The notes below the pieces were generated by a model, which saw nothing but the letters and a program-made list of their open reading frames with translations, searched no databases and had not been told where the DNA came from. The translations under genes were made by a program, and so were the position numbers. A stretch of 61,384 nt of DNA from an uncultured Eubacteriales bacterium (GTDB lineage: Bacteria > Bacillota > Clostridia > Oscillospirales > Oscillospiraceae): positions 1 to 61,384 of the forward strand of contig ONBX01000016.1 in NCBI GenBank assembly GCA_900316205.1. The letters run 5' to 3'. Positions 61,181 through 61,384 of the stretch are shown piece by piece (the first letter of the stretch is position 1; the number at the start of each line of letters is the position of its first letter).

Positions 61181-61255
61181 TGCCGGATTGGTGTAACGGC
61201 AGAACACCTGTCTTTGACTCAGGAAGTCGTGGTTCAAATCCATGGTTCGGTGCCA
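61181..61255 (+). tRNA. tRNA-Gln(TTG), acceptor stem irregular
   Basis: Anticodon arm CCTGT-CTTTGAC-TCAGG with anticodon TTG and T arm CGTGG-TTCAAAT-CCATG are good. The acceptor TGCCGGA pairs with the 3' strand only by shifting one base with several G-T pairs, and a normal discriminator is missing. Confidence 0.75.
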
Positions 61256-61384
61256 TAAAAGTAGCCGCTTTTGTCTACCAGGACAAGTTGAATTGCAAAG
61301 ATAAGTTCCAGTCGGCGGTGCAGCCAGGTGGGAATTAAGATTGCAAAGCCTTTCATAGAATTAAAATATGCAAACACGGGTTCA
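61256..61384. other. Sequence after the tRNA cluster
   Basis: No gene seen. The last bases (ACGGGTTCA) look like the start of a T arm, so another tRNA-like element may be cut by the window edge. Confidence 0.3.

Overview
The window looks like the accessory genome of a gut-type Clostridia bacterium (Firmicutes, probably Oscillospirales). The evidence is strong AAGGAGG ribosome binding sites, a Tn1549-like conjugation module, a TnpX-type large serine recombinase, and genes typical of Oscillospiraceae islands. The assignment is inferred from gene content; no database search was possible.

1 to 19.2 kb is the right part of an integrative conjugative element. It holds the 3' end of a VirB4-type ATPase, a frameshifted lysozyme/CHAP protein, and a PadR / flavodoxin-SCP2-membrane / polyferredoxin operon. 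These are followed by small element genes (Cys-rich KTR protein, XRE regulator, SLOG protein, GNAT). A five-gene restriction-type cluster comes next: C5 methyltransferase, MORC/MutL-like GHKL ATPase, nuclease-DEAH helicase, an unknown protein and Vsr. The end carries the sigma factor, HTH protein, a DUF3789-like protein and the serine recombinase. Six copies of one 21-33 bp palindrome occur only in this part. The element ends inside the 3' part of a tRNA-Ala gene.

19.3 to 61.4 kb appears to be a second, mobilizable element. A tyrosine integrase and excisionase abut the tRNA-Ala remnant, and MobC and a relaxase lie at 42 to 44 kb. Cargo includes a CsoR-like repressor with a methyltransferase and a Nik/Dpp-type ABC importer, an AraC regulator, J-domain and HIRAN proteins, a sigma-like factor, a divergent S24-repressor/ImmA pair, a truncated group II intron, a kinase-like phosphotransferase and AdhE.

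45 to 61 kb is the most unusual part. One operon encodes an AAA ATPase, a SIMPL protein, a T4-PNK-like kinase, a Thg1-like 3'-5' polymerase and two WYL regulators. A second locus carries a leucine-rich-repeat gene and then an array of eight RNA-like modules. Each module is closed by a perfectly paired but sequence-variable stem and carries a conserved ACAGCAA box nine bases in from the 5' end (eight in the first). Three modules contain tRNA-like segments. The array runs directly into a Ro60/TROVE-like von Willebrand protein gene. Both loci carry the same 22-nt element 19-20 bases upstream of a -10 box. Further structured repeats, an unusual tRNA-Ile and a tRNA-Glu/Arg/Gln cluster follow. I read this as a mobile RNA-repair or RNA-surveillance system with its own tRNA-mimic RNA array, analogous to but distinct from the Rsr/YrlA/Rtc systems. 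The array geometry is read from the sequence; the function is inference.
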